64,000 nucleotides of DNA from CAWAVN01 sp963825075 (GCA_963825075.1 CAWGRX010000003.1:52251-116250), one strand, 5' to 3'; positions 8,117-17,738 are shown, numbered from the stretch's first letter. Program-made: numbers and translations. The notes: generated by a model not told the origin, from the letters alone.

Positions 8117-10216
8117 ATGGCACGAGCAATAGAAACCATTCGCAATATCGGGATTGTCGCGCACATCGACGCGGGCAAGACCACGACCACGGAACGCATT
8201 TTGTTCTACTCCGGGGCTTCCCACCGGATGGGCAATGTGGACACCGGCGATACCGTTACAGACACCGACGTCGAAGAAGCCGAGCGGGGCATCACGATTT
8301 ACTCGGCGGCGGTGTCCTGTAAGTGGAAACATGTCAACATTAACATTATTGATACGCCGGGGCACGTGGATTTCACAGCGGAGGTGGAACGCAGCCTGCG
8401 GGTGCTCGATGGGGCCGTGGTGGTCTTCAGTGCCGTGGAAGGCGTGGAGGCCCAGAGCGAAACGGTCTGGCGGCAGGCCAACAAATACGGCGTGCCGCGG
8501 ATTTGCTTCATCAACAAGATGGACCGCATCGGGGCGAGCTTCGAGCGGACTTTCGAGGACATCAAAACCCGCTTGCAGGCCCAGCCGATTGCGGTTCAGA
8601 TCCCAATGGGAGCCGGCTCTCCGCCGGATCCCAACGCCTTAACGGGGATCATCGACCTCATCGAAATGAAGGCTTTGTACTTCGATCCCGAAAGCCAGGG
8701 CAAGAACTTCGGAGTCGAAGACATCCCCGACGAACATCTCGACCGAGCCAAGAAATGGCGGCAAAAGCTGGTGGAGTCGGTGGCTCTCTTGGATGATGAT
8801 GTCCTCGCGGCTTACATGGAAACCGAAGATGTGCCGGTCGAGCAAATTCATCGGCTGCTGAGGCTGGCGACGATTCACGGGCAGCTTCAACCGACGTTTT
8901 GCGGGTCGTCGCTGAATTACATCGGCGTACAGCCGCTGTTGGATGCCGTCGCCAATTATCTGCCCAGCCCGCTCGATGTCCCGCCGGTGAAGGGCCTCAA
9001 TCCCAATCCCAAGAAGCAGGACAAAGGCCCCGAAGTCCGCAAGCCTTCGCCGGACGAGCCGTTTTGCGGGTTGATTTTCAAGATCGTGGCCGACAAGCAT
9101 GCGGATCTGAATTTTGTGCGGGTGTATTCCGGAGTGCTCAAGTCCGGTTCGCGGATGCTCAATCCCCGCACGGGGAAGAAGGAACTCATCAATCAGCTGT
9201 GGCACATTCAGGCCGACCGCCGGGAAAAGCTGGAAACCGACGAAGTGGAGGCCGGGGACATTGTGGGCGTCATCGGCCCCAAGGAGGTGGTTACCGGGGA
9301 CACGCTCTGCGATGCCCATAAGCCGATTCTGCTGGAAACCATCAGCTTCCCGGAAACAGTGATCTCGATGGCGGTTGAGCCGGAGTCGTCGGCGGACCGC
9401 AAAGCTCTCGCCGACACCTTGACCCGATTGGCCCGGCAGGATCCCACGTTCCGGGCCAATGTCAGCGAGGAAACCGGGCAAACCATTATCAGTGGCATGG
9501 GGGAACTCCATCTGGAAGTCCTCAAACACCGCATGGAGCGGGATTTCAATCTCAAGGTCAAAGTCCACAAGCCGCGGGTCAGCTATCGGGAAACGGTCAA
9601 CAAACCGGTCAAGGGCGAGGGGCATTTCAGCCGGCAGTCGGCGGGGGTCACGCAGTGCGCCGGCGTGACGGTGCAGATCGAGCCGTTCGAGAGCGAAAAG
9701 CCGGTGACGATCGCCAACAAGCTCAAGCCGGGCGAGTTGCCTCCGAATCTCTTGGAGGTGCTTTTAGAAACTCTGAAGGACCAGGCGGCGGGCGGCGGCG
9801 TAGTGGGATACCCTTTGATGAAAGTCAAAATCACGCTGTTGGACGTGGATTACCGCGAAGGCGAAACCACGGATGTCGCCATCCAAGCCGCGGGTTCGCA
9901 TGCGTTCCGGGAGGCCTTGAACCGGGCGATCGACGAGAAAGCCATGGCTCTTTTGGAGCCGATTATGCGGCTGGAAGTTGTGACGCCCGAGGAGTTTTTG
10001 GGAAACATCCAGGCGGACCTCAACAAACGCCGGGCGCACATTATCAATTCGGAACGCCGGGGCGACTTGTGCGTGTTGGAGGCGGAAGCGGCGTTGTCGC
10101 AGATGTTCGGCTACTCCAACGAAAGCCGGGGTCTCTCGCAAGGCCGGGCTTCGTATTCGATGGAACCGCTAAAATACGCCGAGGCCCCGCCGGAAGTGCT
10201 GGAAGGGATGATGTAA
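8117..10216 (+). CDS. fusA: elongation factor G
   Basis: EF-G is the GTPase that drives ribosomal translocation. The 699 residues are full length. G1 is 'AHIDAGKTTTTE' near residue 17, the switch I region contains 'ERGITIYSAAV', G3 is 'DTPGHVDF' and G4 is 'INKMDR'. Domains II-V follow, with 'GMGELHLEVLKHRMERDF' in domain III and 'AGSHAFREALNRA' in domain IV. It ends 'YAEAPPEVLEGMM'. tuf, which usually follows in the str operon, is absent; the next gene is rpsJ after a 347-base gap. Confidence 0.98.
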   Translation: MARAIETIRNIGIVAHIDAGKTTTTERILFYSGASHRMGNVDTGDTVTDTDVEEAERGITIYSAAVSCKWKHVNINIIDTPGHVDFTAEVERSLRVLDGAVVVFSAVEGVEAQSETVWRQANKYGVPRICFINKMDRIGASFERTFEDIKTRLQAQPIAVQIPMGAGSPPDPNALTGIIDLIEMKALYFDPESQGKNFGVEDIPDEHLDRAKKWRQKLVESVALLDDDVLAAYMETEDVPVEQIHRLLRLATIHGQLQPTFCGSSLNYIGVQPLLDAVANYLPSPLDVPPVKGLNPNPKKQDKGPEVRKPSPDEPFCGLIFKIVADKHADLNFVRVYSGVLKSGSRMLNPRTGKKELINQLWHIQADRREKLETDEVEAGDIVGVIGPKEVVTGDTLCDAHKPILLETISFPETVISMAVEPESSADRKALADTLTRLARQDPTFRANVSEETGQTIISGMGELHLEVLKHRMERDFNLKVKVHKPRVSYRETVNKPVKGEGHFSRQSAGVTQCAGVTVQIEPFESEKPVTIANKLKPGELPPNLLEVLLETLKDQAAGGGVVGYPLMKVKITLLDVDYREGETTDVAIQAAGSHAFREALNRAIDEKAMALLEPIMRLEVVTPEEFLGNIQADLNKRRAHIINSERRGDLCVLEAEAALSQMFGYSNESRGLSQGRASYSMEPLKYAEAPPEVLEGMM

Positions 10217-10262
10217 AGGATGTGATGGGGAACAAGGGAAAGTTTGCATTCAAAAAAAGACT

Positions 10263-10333
10263 GCCGCGCACGAAGTAAGCGGTTTGTGTTTCTTCATCTC
10301 GCTTCCGCTTACTTCTTACTTCGTGCGCGGCTC
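10263..10333. repeat. inverted repeat, GCGCACGAAGTAAGCGG family (copy 1)
   Basis: Arms GCCGCGCACGAAGTAAGCGG and CCGCTTAC...TTCGTGCGCGGC form a long hairpin about 45 bases after fusA, where it could end transcription. A half copy is at 27015 and another full, diverged copy at 43521. The remaining part of the gap 10217-10563 has no gene I can see. Confidence 0.65.
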
Positions 10334-10563
10334 GTCAAGGCGTGGCTTGTTGGATCTGGTCGGAATGTGCGAGTCGAAAACTGAAATTTCCCTCCAAGCG
10401 GGGTGCTGTTTCGTTGACAAACAACGAGCCTCCCACTAAATTCACAATTTCCCGCCGCCCGGCGGGGTAACCCACTCCCCACAAACGAGTAGCTCCAGGC
10501 GGAGAACGACGTGAGAAGTTGGGGGCAGAGTGTTTTTTGAAGTTGATTCGAGGGGATCGGGTC

Positions 10564-10905
10564 GTGTCCGCAACAACGTCAGAATCCAAAGAACAAATAC
10601 GAATCCGCATGGAAGCCTACGATCATTCGGTGCTGGATCAGTCGGCATCGGACATCGTGGATACGGCCAAACGGACGGGGGCGATTGTGCACGGACCGAT
10701 TCCGCTGCCCACGCGCATCGAACGGTACACGGTGCTCCGCAGCCCGCATATCGACAAAAAGTCGCGCGAGCAGTTCGAAATTCGGACGCACAAGCGGCTG
10801 ATTGATATTGTGCAGCCCACGGGCAAAACCATCGACGCTTTGAACAAGTTGTCGCTGCCCGCCGGGGTGGACATCAAGATCAAAGCCACGGCAGCGGGCG
10901 GGTAG
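10564..10905 (+). CDS. rpsJ: 30S ribosomal protein S10
   Basis: S10 belongs to the 30S head and also acts as NusE in antitermination. I chose GTG at 10564, giving 113 residues beginning 'SATTSESKEQIRIRMEAYDH', because AGGGG at 10551-10555 is correctly spaced and S10 proteins are 100-115 residues. The 'GPIPLPTRIERYTVLRSPH' and 'REQFEIRTHKRL' segments are diagnostic. It opens the S10 cluster. Confidence 0.95.
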   Translation: MSATTSESKEQIRIRMEAYDHSVLDQSASDIVDTAKRTGAIVHGPIPLPTRIERYTVLRSPHIDKKSREQFEIRTHKRLIDIVQPTGKTIDALNKLSLPAGVDIKIKATAAGG

Positions 10906-10919
10906 GAAACGCGAGCAAA

Positions 10920-10952
10920 AACCTGGGGATTTCTCCGGGTTTGTTGTTTTGC
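10920..10952 (+). terminator. possible terminator or attenuator between rpsJ and rplC
   Basis: AACCTGGGG and CTCCGGGTT can form a nine-pair stem with a four-base loop, followed by TGTTGTTTTG, a weak U-rich run. It lies just after rpsJ in a 208-base spacer, so it could attenuate read-through into rplC. The U tract is interrupted, hence moderate confidence. Confidence 0.4.
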
Positions 10953-11113
10953 AGCGAATCGGTTGCCGGCTGAAAATGATACCGCCGGCGGCGGCTGTTG
11001 AGGGTTCTTTCGGGGATTGTCCCGGAAGACTTTTTGGTTCAAGAAACGCATCGGCCGGAGATGTTCGGCCGATTGACTTATAACCTTATCGGTGAAGTGA
11101 GGAAGGTGCCGCC

Positions 11114-11827
11114 ATGCCTGTCGGCCTCTTGGGAAAGAAAATCGGCAGCACGCAGGTTTACGGGGAAGACGGCGAGTTGATCCCCGTGACGGTCATCGAG
11201 GCCGGTCCTTGTGTGGTTCTGCAATTGCGCACCAAGGACCGCGACGGCTACGAAGCTGTGCAGTTGGGCTTCGACGACAAGCCCGTCCGCCGCAAGGGGG
11301 ACGAAGTCCAGTCGCCCTCGCGGGCGGAGCGCGGCCACGTGCGGAACATCAAAAGTAAACGGCAGGAGCAACTTCAAGCCGCGGGCGTCGAGCCGACAGC
11401 CAAAGCCGGCTGCGAAGCCAAGCGGTTCATTCGCGAGTTCCGCACCGACGGCGAAGAGCACGGGTTGGAAGTCGGCCAGAAGTTGAGCGTCGGGGACATG
11501 GCGGAAATCGGGTTCGTCGATGTCGTCGGCACGTCCAAAGGCCGGGGCACGGCGGGCGTGATGAAGCGGCACAATTTCAGCGGCCAGCGGGCCAGCCACG
11601 GCGTCAAGCGGGTGCACCGGCATCCCGGCTCCATCGGCATGAGTGCCGACCCTTCGCGGGTCCTCAAGGGAACCCGCATGGCCGGCCGGTACGGAAACAG
11701 CCGGACCACCGTCCGCAACCTGAAAGTCGTGCGGATCGACGAGGAAAACAACATGCTCCTGGTCAAAGGAGCCGTCCCCGGTCCCAACGGCGGATACGTG
11801 ATGATTCGCAAAACCAACAAACACTAA
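11114..11827 (+). CDS. rplC: 50S ribosomal protein L3
   Basis: L3 is an early-assembly protein reaching the peptidyl-transferase region. The 237 residues are somewhat long for the family. 'PVGLLGKKIGSTQVYGEDGE' is the classic start. 'VGTSKGRGTAGVMKRHNFSG' and 'SIGMSADPSRVLKGTRMAGRYG' form the conserved core with the central-loop extension that reaches toward the active site. An insert around residues 60-110 carries extra charged sequence. Confidence 0.97.
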   Translation: MPVGLLGKKIGSTQVYGEDGELIPVTVIEAGPCVVLQLRTKDRDGYEAVQLGFDDKPVRRKGDEVQSPSRAERGHVRNIKSKRQEQLQAAGVEPTAKAGCEAKRFIREFRTDGEEHGLEVGQKLSVGDMAEIGFVDVVGTSKGRGTAGVMKRHNFSGQRASHGVKRVHRHPGSIGMSADPSRVLKGTRMAGRYGNSRTTVRNLKVVRIDEENNMLLVKGAVPGPNGGYVMIRKTNKH

Positions 11828-11832
11828 GGTAT

Positions 11833-11916
11833 CGTTCGAGGAATGACTGAGCGGAATGGCGCTAGCCACCGGCTGATGGTAGAACAAAACCGGCAGCTAG
11901 GGCCGTGCCGCTCAGA
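11833..11916. repeat. GGCGCTAGCC palindromic repeat (copy 1)
   Basis: A hairpin-forming element between rplC and rplD: the arm GAGCGGAATGGCGCTAGCC is matched later by GGCAGCTAGGGCCGTGCCGCTC. A short TCGTTCGAGGAA leader precedes it, like the leader of the two tandem copies at 41055. Related elements are at 13011, 47876 and 53793. Confidence 0.65.
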
Positions 11917-11959
11917 ATAAGACAATAACTATCAAGGTTTCGTGGAAGAAGTGTGAAAA

Positions 11960-12620
11960 ATGGCTTCCTTTGTTGTACATGATGTGAGCGGTTCCGAGGT
12001 CGGCAGTTACGAATTCGACCCGGCGGAACTCGCGTCTTCCATCAATAAGCAGTTGCTCCACGATGTGGTCGTGATGTACGAGGCCAACAAGCGGGTGGGT
12101 ACCGTGCGGACCAAGTCTGCGCGGCGAAGTCATCGGCAGCACGAAAAAGCTCTACCGCCAAAAAGGAACGGGCCGGGCCCGGGCGGGTTCCCGCCGCACG
12201 CCCATTCGCCGCGGCGGCGGCCACGCGTTCGCCAAACGCCCGCGGGATTTCAGCTATCGCCTGCCGAAAAAAGCGGTCCGCCTGGCCACGCGGATGGCCC
12301 TGCGGAGCAAATTTGACGACAGCCAGGTCATTATTCTGGACGGCTTGAATATCACCGAAATCAAAACCAAGCCCATCGCCCAGATGGTGCAGGCCTTGGG
12401 TCTTGCGGGCACGCCGTCGCTGCTCGCCATTCCGGAATACGACCGCGAACTGTGGCTCTCGGCCCGGAACATCGCAGGCCTCCAGGTTTCGCCGGTGTTC
12501 GACCTCAATGCCTACGATTTGCTCCATCAGCATCATTTGATTATCACCAAGGACGCCTTGGATCGATTTCGTGAAGGCCGGCCCGCCAAAGCCGAGGCCG
12601 CGGAATCCGTCTCCGCGTAA
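11960..12620 (+). CDS. rplD: 50S ribosomal protein L4, frame interrupted by one extra base
   Basis: L4 binds 23S rRNA domain I and lines the exit tunnel. The first frame (from ATG 11960) gives 'NKRVGTVRTKS'. The family sequence resumes one base further as 'RGEVIGSTKKLYRQKGTG' and 'RRGGGHAFAKRPRDFSYR', and then runs on to 12620. One extra base near 12119 (AAG TCT, G, CGC) explains the break. Without it the protein is 219 residues with all conserved regions, including the tunnel loop. An essential gene should not be truncated, so either the base is a consensus error or the frame is corrected during expression. Confidence 0.9.
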
Positions 12621-12686
12621 CAGTCAAAAGCAACCATTCGTTGGACAATTGAATTCACAGACTATTCGGTGGCCGAGGTTTGAGTT

Positions 12687-12995
12687 ATGAGTCAAGGGGA
12701 AAAGACAACTCTGGTGCTAGAGCCTTATCAGGTCATCCTGCATCCGCTGGTGACGGAAAAGGGCACACACCTGGCCACGGCGACGAATTCTTACACTTTC
12801 GCCGTCAATCCGCTGGCCACCAAGAAGGACATCAAGCGGGCGGTGGAAGCGCTGTGGGACGTGAAAGTCCACAAAGTGCGGACCCAAAACCGCAAGGGCA
12901 AGCCCCGCCGGTACAAACTGGCCCAAGGGCACACCAGCGACTGGAAAAAAGCCATCGTGCAATTGGACGAAGAAGACCGCATCGCGTTCTTCTAA
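12687..12995 (+). CDS. rplW: 50S ribosomal protein L23
   Basis: L23 sits at the tunnel exit and docks trigger factor and SRP. The 102 residues show 'ILHPLVTEKGTHLATATNSY', the family opening, then 'NPLATKKDIKRAVEALWDVKV' and 'RKGKPRRYK'. The ATG at 12687 adds a short 15-residue leader to the conserved region. It is 66 bases after rplD. Confidence 0.96.
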   Translation: MSQGEKTTLVLEPYQVILHPLVTEKGTHLATATNSYTFAVNPLATKKDIKRAVEALWDVKVHKVRTQNRKGKPRRYKLAQGHTSDWKKAIVQLDEEDRIAFF

Positions 12996-13010
12996 AAAGT
13001 GCTTCAAATC

Positions 13011-13092
13011 ATGAGCGGTAGGCGCTAGCCTCCGGTTTCGATGAAGCGATATTCCCAAAAACAAGACTGGCGGCTAGCGCCTTGCCGCTCAC
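13011..13092. repeat. GGCGCTAGCC palindromic repeat (copy 2)
   Basis: GAGCGGTAGGCGCTAGCCTCCGG and its complement CTGGCGGCTAGCGCC..GCCGCTCA fill most of the rplW-rplB spacer. It is the same family as 11833. It could fold in the polycistronic mRNA without a U tract, as REP elements do. Confidence 0.65.
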
Positions 13093-13123
13093 GTTTGCGG
13101 GTAAATGCGAAGAAAGAAAAATC

Positions 13124-13984
13124 ATGGGTATCAAAGTTTACAAGCCGACCACGCCGGGCCGCCGAAATGCCTCTGTCAGCGATTTTGCGGACATTACCGA
13201 TCGCAAAAAGAAACCGGAGAAATCGCTGCTCGTCCGCGCCAAGAAAAAAGGCGGGCGGAACAACCAGGGCAAGATCACGGTCCGTCATCGCGGCGGCGGG
13301 CACAAGCGGATGTACCGCATCATCGACTTCAAGCGGGACAAGGACTCCGTGCCGGCCAAGGTCGCCTACATCGAATACGATCCCAACCGCTCCGCGCGGA
13401 TTGCTCTACTGCATTATGTGGACGGCGAAAAGCGATACATTCTCGCTCCCAAGGGCTTGAAGGCGGGGGATACGGTCGTCAGCGGCGAAGCGAATGTAGA
13501 ACCGAACGTCGGGAACTCTATGCCGCTCTCCAAAATCCCGCCGGGAACGAACATTCACAACATCGAAATGCGGCCGGGCCGCGGCGGGCAGTTGTGCCGC
13601 AGTGCCGGGGCCTCCGCCGTGATGAACGCCCGCGAAGGCAAATGGGCCCAGATCACTTTGCCTTCCGGTGAAGTCCGCCGGCTGCCCAGCGGCTGCCGGG
13701 CGACGGTGGGCGAAGTCGGCAACGCGGAACACAACAACATCGAACTGGGCAAAGCCGGGCGGAAACGCTGGCTGGGTCGCCGGCCGCACGTGCGGGGCAC
13801 CGCGATGAACCCGGTCGCGCACCCGATGGGCGGCGGCGAAGGCCGAAACTCTGGGGGCCGGCATCCGTGCAGTCCCACCGGCAAACTCGCCAAAGGCGGC
13901 CAAACCCGCAAACGCCGGAAGGCTTCGTCCAAAGCGATCATCCGCCGCCGCAAGTCCCGCCGCTATGGCGTGCTGAAGGTCTGA
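13124..13984 (+). CDS. rplB: 50S ribosomal protein L2
   Basis: L2 is a primary 23S rRNA binder needed for peptidyl transfer. The ATG at 13124 gives the standard N-terminus ('GIKVYKPTTPGRRNASVSDF') and 286 residues, close to the family norm. 'RGGGHKRMYRIIDFKRDK' and 'RPHVRGTAMNPVAHPMGGG' contain the conserved His region near the active site. The upstream in-frame codons lie in the repeat and are not used. Confidence 0.97.
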   Translation: MGIKVYKPTTPGRRNASVSDFADITDRKKKPEKSLLVRAKKKGGRNNQGKITVRHRGGGHKRMYRIIDFKRDKDSVPAKVAYIEYDPNRSARIALLHYVDGEKRYILAPKGLKAGDTVVSGEANVEPNVGNSMPLSKIPPGTNIHNIEMRPGRGGQLCRSAGASAVMNAREGKWAQITLPSGEVRRLPSGCRATVGEVGNAEHNNIELGKAGRKRWLGRRPHVRGTAMNPVAHPMGGGEGRNSGGRHPCSPTGKLAKGGQTRKRRKASSKAIIRRRKSRRYGVLKV

Positions 13985-13985
13985 T

Positions 13986-14032
13986 AAATAAGGAATTGAA
14001 GATAGAGATTGGAGGATAGAGGTTAGAAAGAG
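13986..14032. repeat. G/A-rich intergenic repeat (GATAGAGG family, copy b)
   Basis: Repeated GAAGATAGAGATTGGAGG and ATAGAGGTTAG words directly after rplB. Only the purine-rich strand arm is present; the pyrimidine arm seen in other copies is missing or very diverged. Confidence 0.5.
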
Positions 14033-14134
14033 CTGAGTGCCCCTCTAACGTCTCAACTCCACCCCCCCACGTGAATAATCGAAACACATTGGTCCACGGG
14101 ATGACAATAAGTAATCAAAAGATGAGGAAACAAA

Positions 14135-14404
14135 ATGGGTCGCTCGAATAAAAAAGGCCCGTATGTGGATGAGGGGCTTTTGCAGAAGGTCGATCGCTTG
14201 AATGCCTCCAACCGGAAGGAGGCGATCAAGACCTGGTCCCGCAGCTGCACGATTGTGCCGGAGTTTATCGGGCATACGTTTCTCGTTCACAACGGCCGGG
14301 CCCATATCAACGTGTATGTGACAGAAGACATGGTCGCGCACAAGCTGGGGGAATTTGCTCCCACGCGGACGTTCCGCGGTCACGGTGCGAAAGGAAAGAG
14401 GTAG
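14135..14404 (+). CDS. rpsS: 30S ribosomal protein S19
   Basis: S19 forms a head complex with S13 and contacts the A-site tRNA region. The 89 residues are the usual length: 'GRSNKKGPYVDEGLLQKV', 'KTWSRSCTIVPEFIGHTF' and 'HKLGEFAPTRTFRGHGAKGK'. It ends five bases before the rplV start, so the two are tightly coupled. Confidence 0.97.
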   Translation: MGRSNKKGPYVDEGLLQKVDRLNASNRKEAIKTWSRSCTIVPEFIGHTFLVHNGRAHINVYVTEDMVAHKLGEFAPTRTFRGHGAKGKR

Positions 14405-14408
14405 AGCT

Positions 14409-14750
14409 ATGGCGGAATTTCGAGCCACGCATCGCTACGCCCGGATCTCGGCGACCAAGGTGCGTCCCTTTGCCGACATGATTCGCGGAAAAACCGCCCA
14501 GGAAGGTCTGGACGCTCTCCGCTACGTCCCCAACCGCGGGGCCAGGTTTTTGGAGAAGGTCCTCAAAAGCGCAATGGCGAACGCGGAGCACCGCAGCGTC
14601 CGCAATGTTGAGCATTTGATCATCAGCGAAGCCCGCGTGGACGGCGGGCCAATGTATAAACGGATTCGCCCCAGGGCACGCGGCATGGCGTTCCTGGTCC
14701 GGCACCGCTCGGCCCACATCCACGTCGCCGTCGATGCCCCGGGCTATTGA
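14409..14750 (+). CDS. rplV: 50S ribosomal protein L22
   Basis: L22 lines the exit tunnel. The ATG at 14409 gives 113 residues starting 'AEFRATHRYARISATKVRP', the normal opening. 'SAMANAEHRSVRNVEHL' and 'MYKRIRPRARGMAFLVRHR' include the beta-hairpin that reaches the tunnel. It normally precedes rpsC directly, but here an unrelated gene intervenes. Confidence 0.97.
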   Translation: MAEFRATHRYARISATKVRPFADMIRGKTAQEGLDALRYVPNRGARFLEKVLKSAMANAEHRSVRNVEHLIISEARVDGGPMYKRIRPRARGMAFLVRHRSAHIHVAVDAPGY

Positions 14751-14790
14751 TGAAGCAAAACCGTGCCGGTTGGTGCATGGAATAGAATTA

Positions 14791-14895
14791 AACCACGGAT
14801 AACGCAGATAGCACGGATAAAAACCAGGAGGATAGAACGCAAATTCCCGCTAATCTTCACTCTCTTGATTAGCGGTTATTAGCGAAGATTAGTGT
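14791..14895. repeat. ACCACGGATAACGC-type repeat and TTAGCGAAGATTAG hairpin
   Basis: Two repeat motifs sit between rplV and the inserted gene. The first is a run of CACGGATAACGCAGATAGCA units. The second is an inverted pair (CGCTAATCTTCACT near 14848 and AGCGAAGATTAGTG near 14880). Both types are common dispersed sequences in bacterial genomes. They mark the junction where the ribosomal cluster was opened. Confidence 0.45.
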
Positions 14896-14914
14896 TCCTA
14901 TAAAAGTTTATCGC

Positions 14915-15328
14915 ATGGGCAACACGATTTGGGTGACATTTCAGACCGACGGCGAACCTGAGAGCATCGCCTACGATCACTTGCTCATGTACGCTCTGGA
15001 AGAGGAACTCGATCGCCTCGCCCGAAAACTCCGCGTGACGGAGCCGACGACGTTTTATGACTACTCGGCAATGGCAGAAGAATACGCGGCTGAGTTCGGT
15101 GTGCCAAGCAAAGAAAAAACATTCTGGCACGACGCGGCTGAAGGATTGAAAACAGTCGAAGCCTTGTTGGATCACATTTCCAAGAACTCTGACTTGTTTC
15201 TGTTCGCCAATGATGCGGCTCGGTCTCATTGGCGTTCCGATTTGATTGAAGAATTGAAAAACTGCCAATCGCTGCTGACGAAAGCGGCGGCAGAGAATCG
15301 GCGATTTCACTTCGCCATTATCGACTAA
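14915..15328 (+). CDS. hypothetical protein inserted in the ribosomal cluster
   Basis: A 137-residue protein I do not recognise. It begins 'GNTIWVTFQTDGEP', is acidic, mostly helical by composition, and contains Tyr/Asp-rich and Glu/Leu-rich stretches ('YALEEELDRLARKL', 'DLIEELKNCQSLL'). There is no signal peptide or membrane segment. It separates rplV from rpsC, which are nearly always adjacent, and is bounded by repeats upstream and by a fresh promoter downstream. That suggests a late insertion. The strand agrees with the ribosomal genes, so it is probably co-transcribed with rplV. Confidence 0.7.
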   Translation: MGNTIWVTFQTDGEPESIAYDHLLMYALEEELDRLARKLRVTEPTTFYDYSAMAEEYAAEFGVPSKEKTFWHDAAEGLKTVEALLDHISKNSDLFLFANDAARSHWRSDLIEELKNCQSLLTKAAAENRRFHFAIID

Positions 15329-15404
15329 ACCCGCCGACGGTTCCGACAGCTTGGGCGTTGAGTGACAAAATCAAACTGCCGAGGATGAAAATGGTCCCGG
15401 TCGG

Positions 15405-15433
15405 TTGACGGGGGCGGACCCCTTCGACATAAT
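15405..15433 (+). promoter_or_regulatory. sigma70-type promoter upstream of rpsC
   Basis: TTGACG (15405-15410) and CATAAT (15428-15433) are separated by exactly 17 bases. They lie 119 bases before the rpsC start, after the inserted gene. This would restart transcription of the downstream ribosomal genes. About 40 bases further on is one copy of the dispersed ACCCGAAGCGTCAGCGAGGG word (about 15461-15481). Confidence 0.6.
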
Positions 15434-15551
15434 TCCCGATCCCCAAAAGTCAGTGACCGTAACCCGAAGCGTCAGCGAGGGAAACCGTTTTTATCCCTCA
15501 AAAGGCCCTGCGGGTTATCGCAAAGAAAATATTCAAAAGGAAGACAGTAAA

Positions 15552-16611
<1,060 letters not shown>

Positions 16612-16656
16612 CTGTGGTTTTAAGTTGTCAGATTTGTGATTGGGGAGTTTTGGCTC

Positions 16657-16869
16657 ATGTCCAAGGCGAGTGAGCTTCGGGAAATGTCGGACGAGCAGTT
16701 GGAATTCTCGCTGAGGGAAACTCAAGACGAGTTGTTCCACTTGCGGTTTCAGGCAGCCACCGAACGGTTGGACGCTCCGAGTAATCTCCGCCGCCTCCGC
16801 CGCGAGATTGCCCGGATCAAAACCATCCAAACCGAACGGGAAATGAAAGAAGCCGAATCGGATTTGTAA
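16657..16869 (+). CDS. rpmC: 50S ribosomal protein L29
   Basis: A 70-residue helical protein near the tunnel exit. The ATG at 16657 matches the family start ('SKASELREMSDEQLEFSL'). 'ELFHLRFQAATERLDAPSN' and 'RLRREIARIKTI' are the signature helices. It is 45 bases downstream of rplP. Confidence 0.95.
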   Translation: MSKASELREMSDEQLEFSLRETQDELFHLRFQAATERLDAPSNLRRLRREIARIKTIQTEREMKEAESDL

Positions 16870-16976
16870 GCGTTCTCCGTGTTGACGGGGGCAATAACTC
16901 TCATTTGAAGAATTGATCGTTGTGATTCAGTGGGCGGTGCCCACTTTGCTTTTTGGATTGTCGCGCGGCAAAAATC

Positions 16977-17279
16977 ATGAAGAAAAAACTCACCGGAACC
17001 GTCGTCAGCAACAAGATGAACAAGTCGTGCCGGGTGGACATCAAACGGCTGTTCCGTCATCCCAAGTACGGCAAGATCGTTCACGGGCGGACGGTGTGCC
17101 ACGTCCACGACGAAAATAACGAATGCCAGGAAGGCGATTTGGTGGAGGTCGTCGAATGCCGGCCCCGCTCGAAAACCAAGCGGTGGGAATTGGTGCGGAT
17201 TGTGAAATCCGCCGCCTCCGCCGCCGGCCTGGAAGAAGTCGGCCAGGGAACGCCGCCGGCCGAAGAAGCGGAAGTTTAG
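16977..17279 (+). CDS. rpsQ: 30S ribosomal protein S17
   Basis: S17 binds 16S rRNA early. From ATG 16977 the 100 residues begin 'KKKLTGTVVSNKMNKSCRV' and include 'HPKYGKIVHGRTVCHVHDE' and 'EGDLVEVVECRPRSKTKRW'. The last 25 residues form an Ala/Glu-rich tail beyond the bacterial core of about 80 residues. The stop is at the edge of a palindromic repeat. Confidence 0.95.
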   Translation: MKKKLTGTVVSNKMNKSCRVDIKRLFRHPKYGKIVHGRTVCHVHDENNECQEGDLVEVVECRPRSKTKRWELVRIVKSAASAAGLEEVGQGTPPAEEAEV

Positions 17280-17335
17280 GACCGTTCGAGAAGATGTGAA
17301 CCGGGGCGAGCGCCCAGCGGCTGATTATAAATAGA
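17280..17335. repeat. GAACCGGGGCGAGCGCCC palindromic repeat (copy 1)
   Basis: GGACCGTTCGAGAAGATG followed by GAACCGGGGCGAGCGCCCAGCGG. The same leader and core appear, in complement, at 47876-48168 and the core again at 53793. It fills the rpsQ-rplN spacer. Confidence 0.55.
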
Positions 17336-17352
17336 GTGTAGGACATCAAAAC

Positions 17353-17736
17353 ATGATTCAGATGCAAACAACGCTCGATGTGGCCGATAATTCGGGGGCG
17401 AAAGTCGCCCGGTGCATCAAGGTCCTGGGCGGTTCGCGGAAGCGGACCGCGGGGCTGGGCGACATCGTGGTGGTCAGTATTATCAAAGCCCTGCCGGGCA
17501 GCCCCTTTACCGATAAGCGGAACAAAGCCGCCCGCGTCACGCGGGGCGTGATTGTCCGCTGCAAAAAGCCGACTCGCCGGCCGGACGGCAGTTATGTCCG
17601 CTTCGACCGCAACGCGATCGTGCTGGTCGATACCGACGGCAATCCGCGGGGCACCCGCATTTTCGGCGCGGTCGCCCGGGAACTCCGCGATCGGCGGTTT
17701 ATGAAAATTATCAGCCTGGCCAGCGAGGTCGTTTAG
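17353..17736 (+). CDS. rplN: 50S ribosomal protein L14
   Basis: L14 forms an intersubunit bridge and is the binding site of silencing factor RsfS. The 127 residues begin 'IQMQTTLDVADNSGAKVARC', the family signature, and contain 'RPDGSYVRFDRNAIVLVD' and 'GTRIFGAVARELRDRRFMKI'. It is a few residues longer than the usual 122 because of a small insert. The stop is two bases before rplX. Confidence 0.97.
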   Translation: MIQMQTTLDVADNSGAKVARCIKVLGGSRKRTAGLGDIVVVSIIKALPGSPFTDKRNKAARVTRGVIVRCKKPTRRPDGSYVRFDRNAIVLVDTDGNPRGTRIFGAVARELRDRRFMKIISLASEVV

Positions 17737-17738
17737 TT

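Noticed and set aside
8639..9625. 328-codon open frame opposite fusA
   Set aside because: High GC in third positions creates open antisense frames. The composition is His/Arg/Gly-rich and shows no family.
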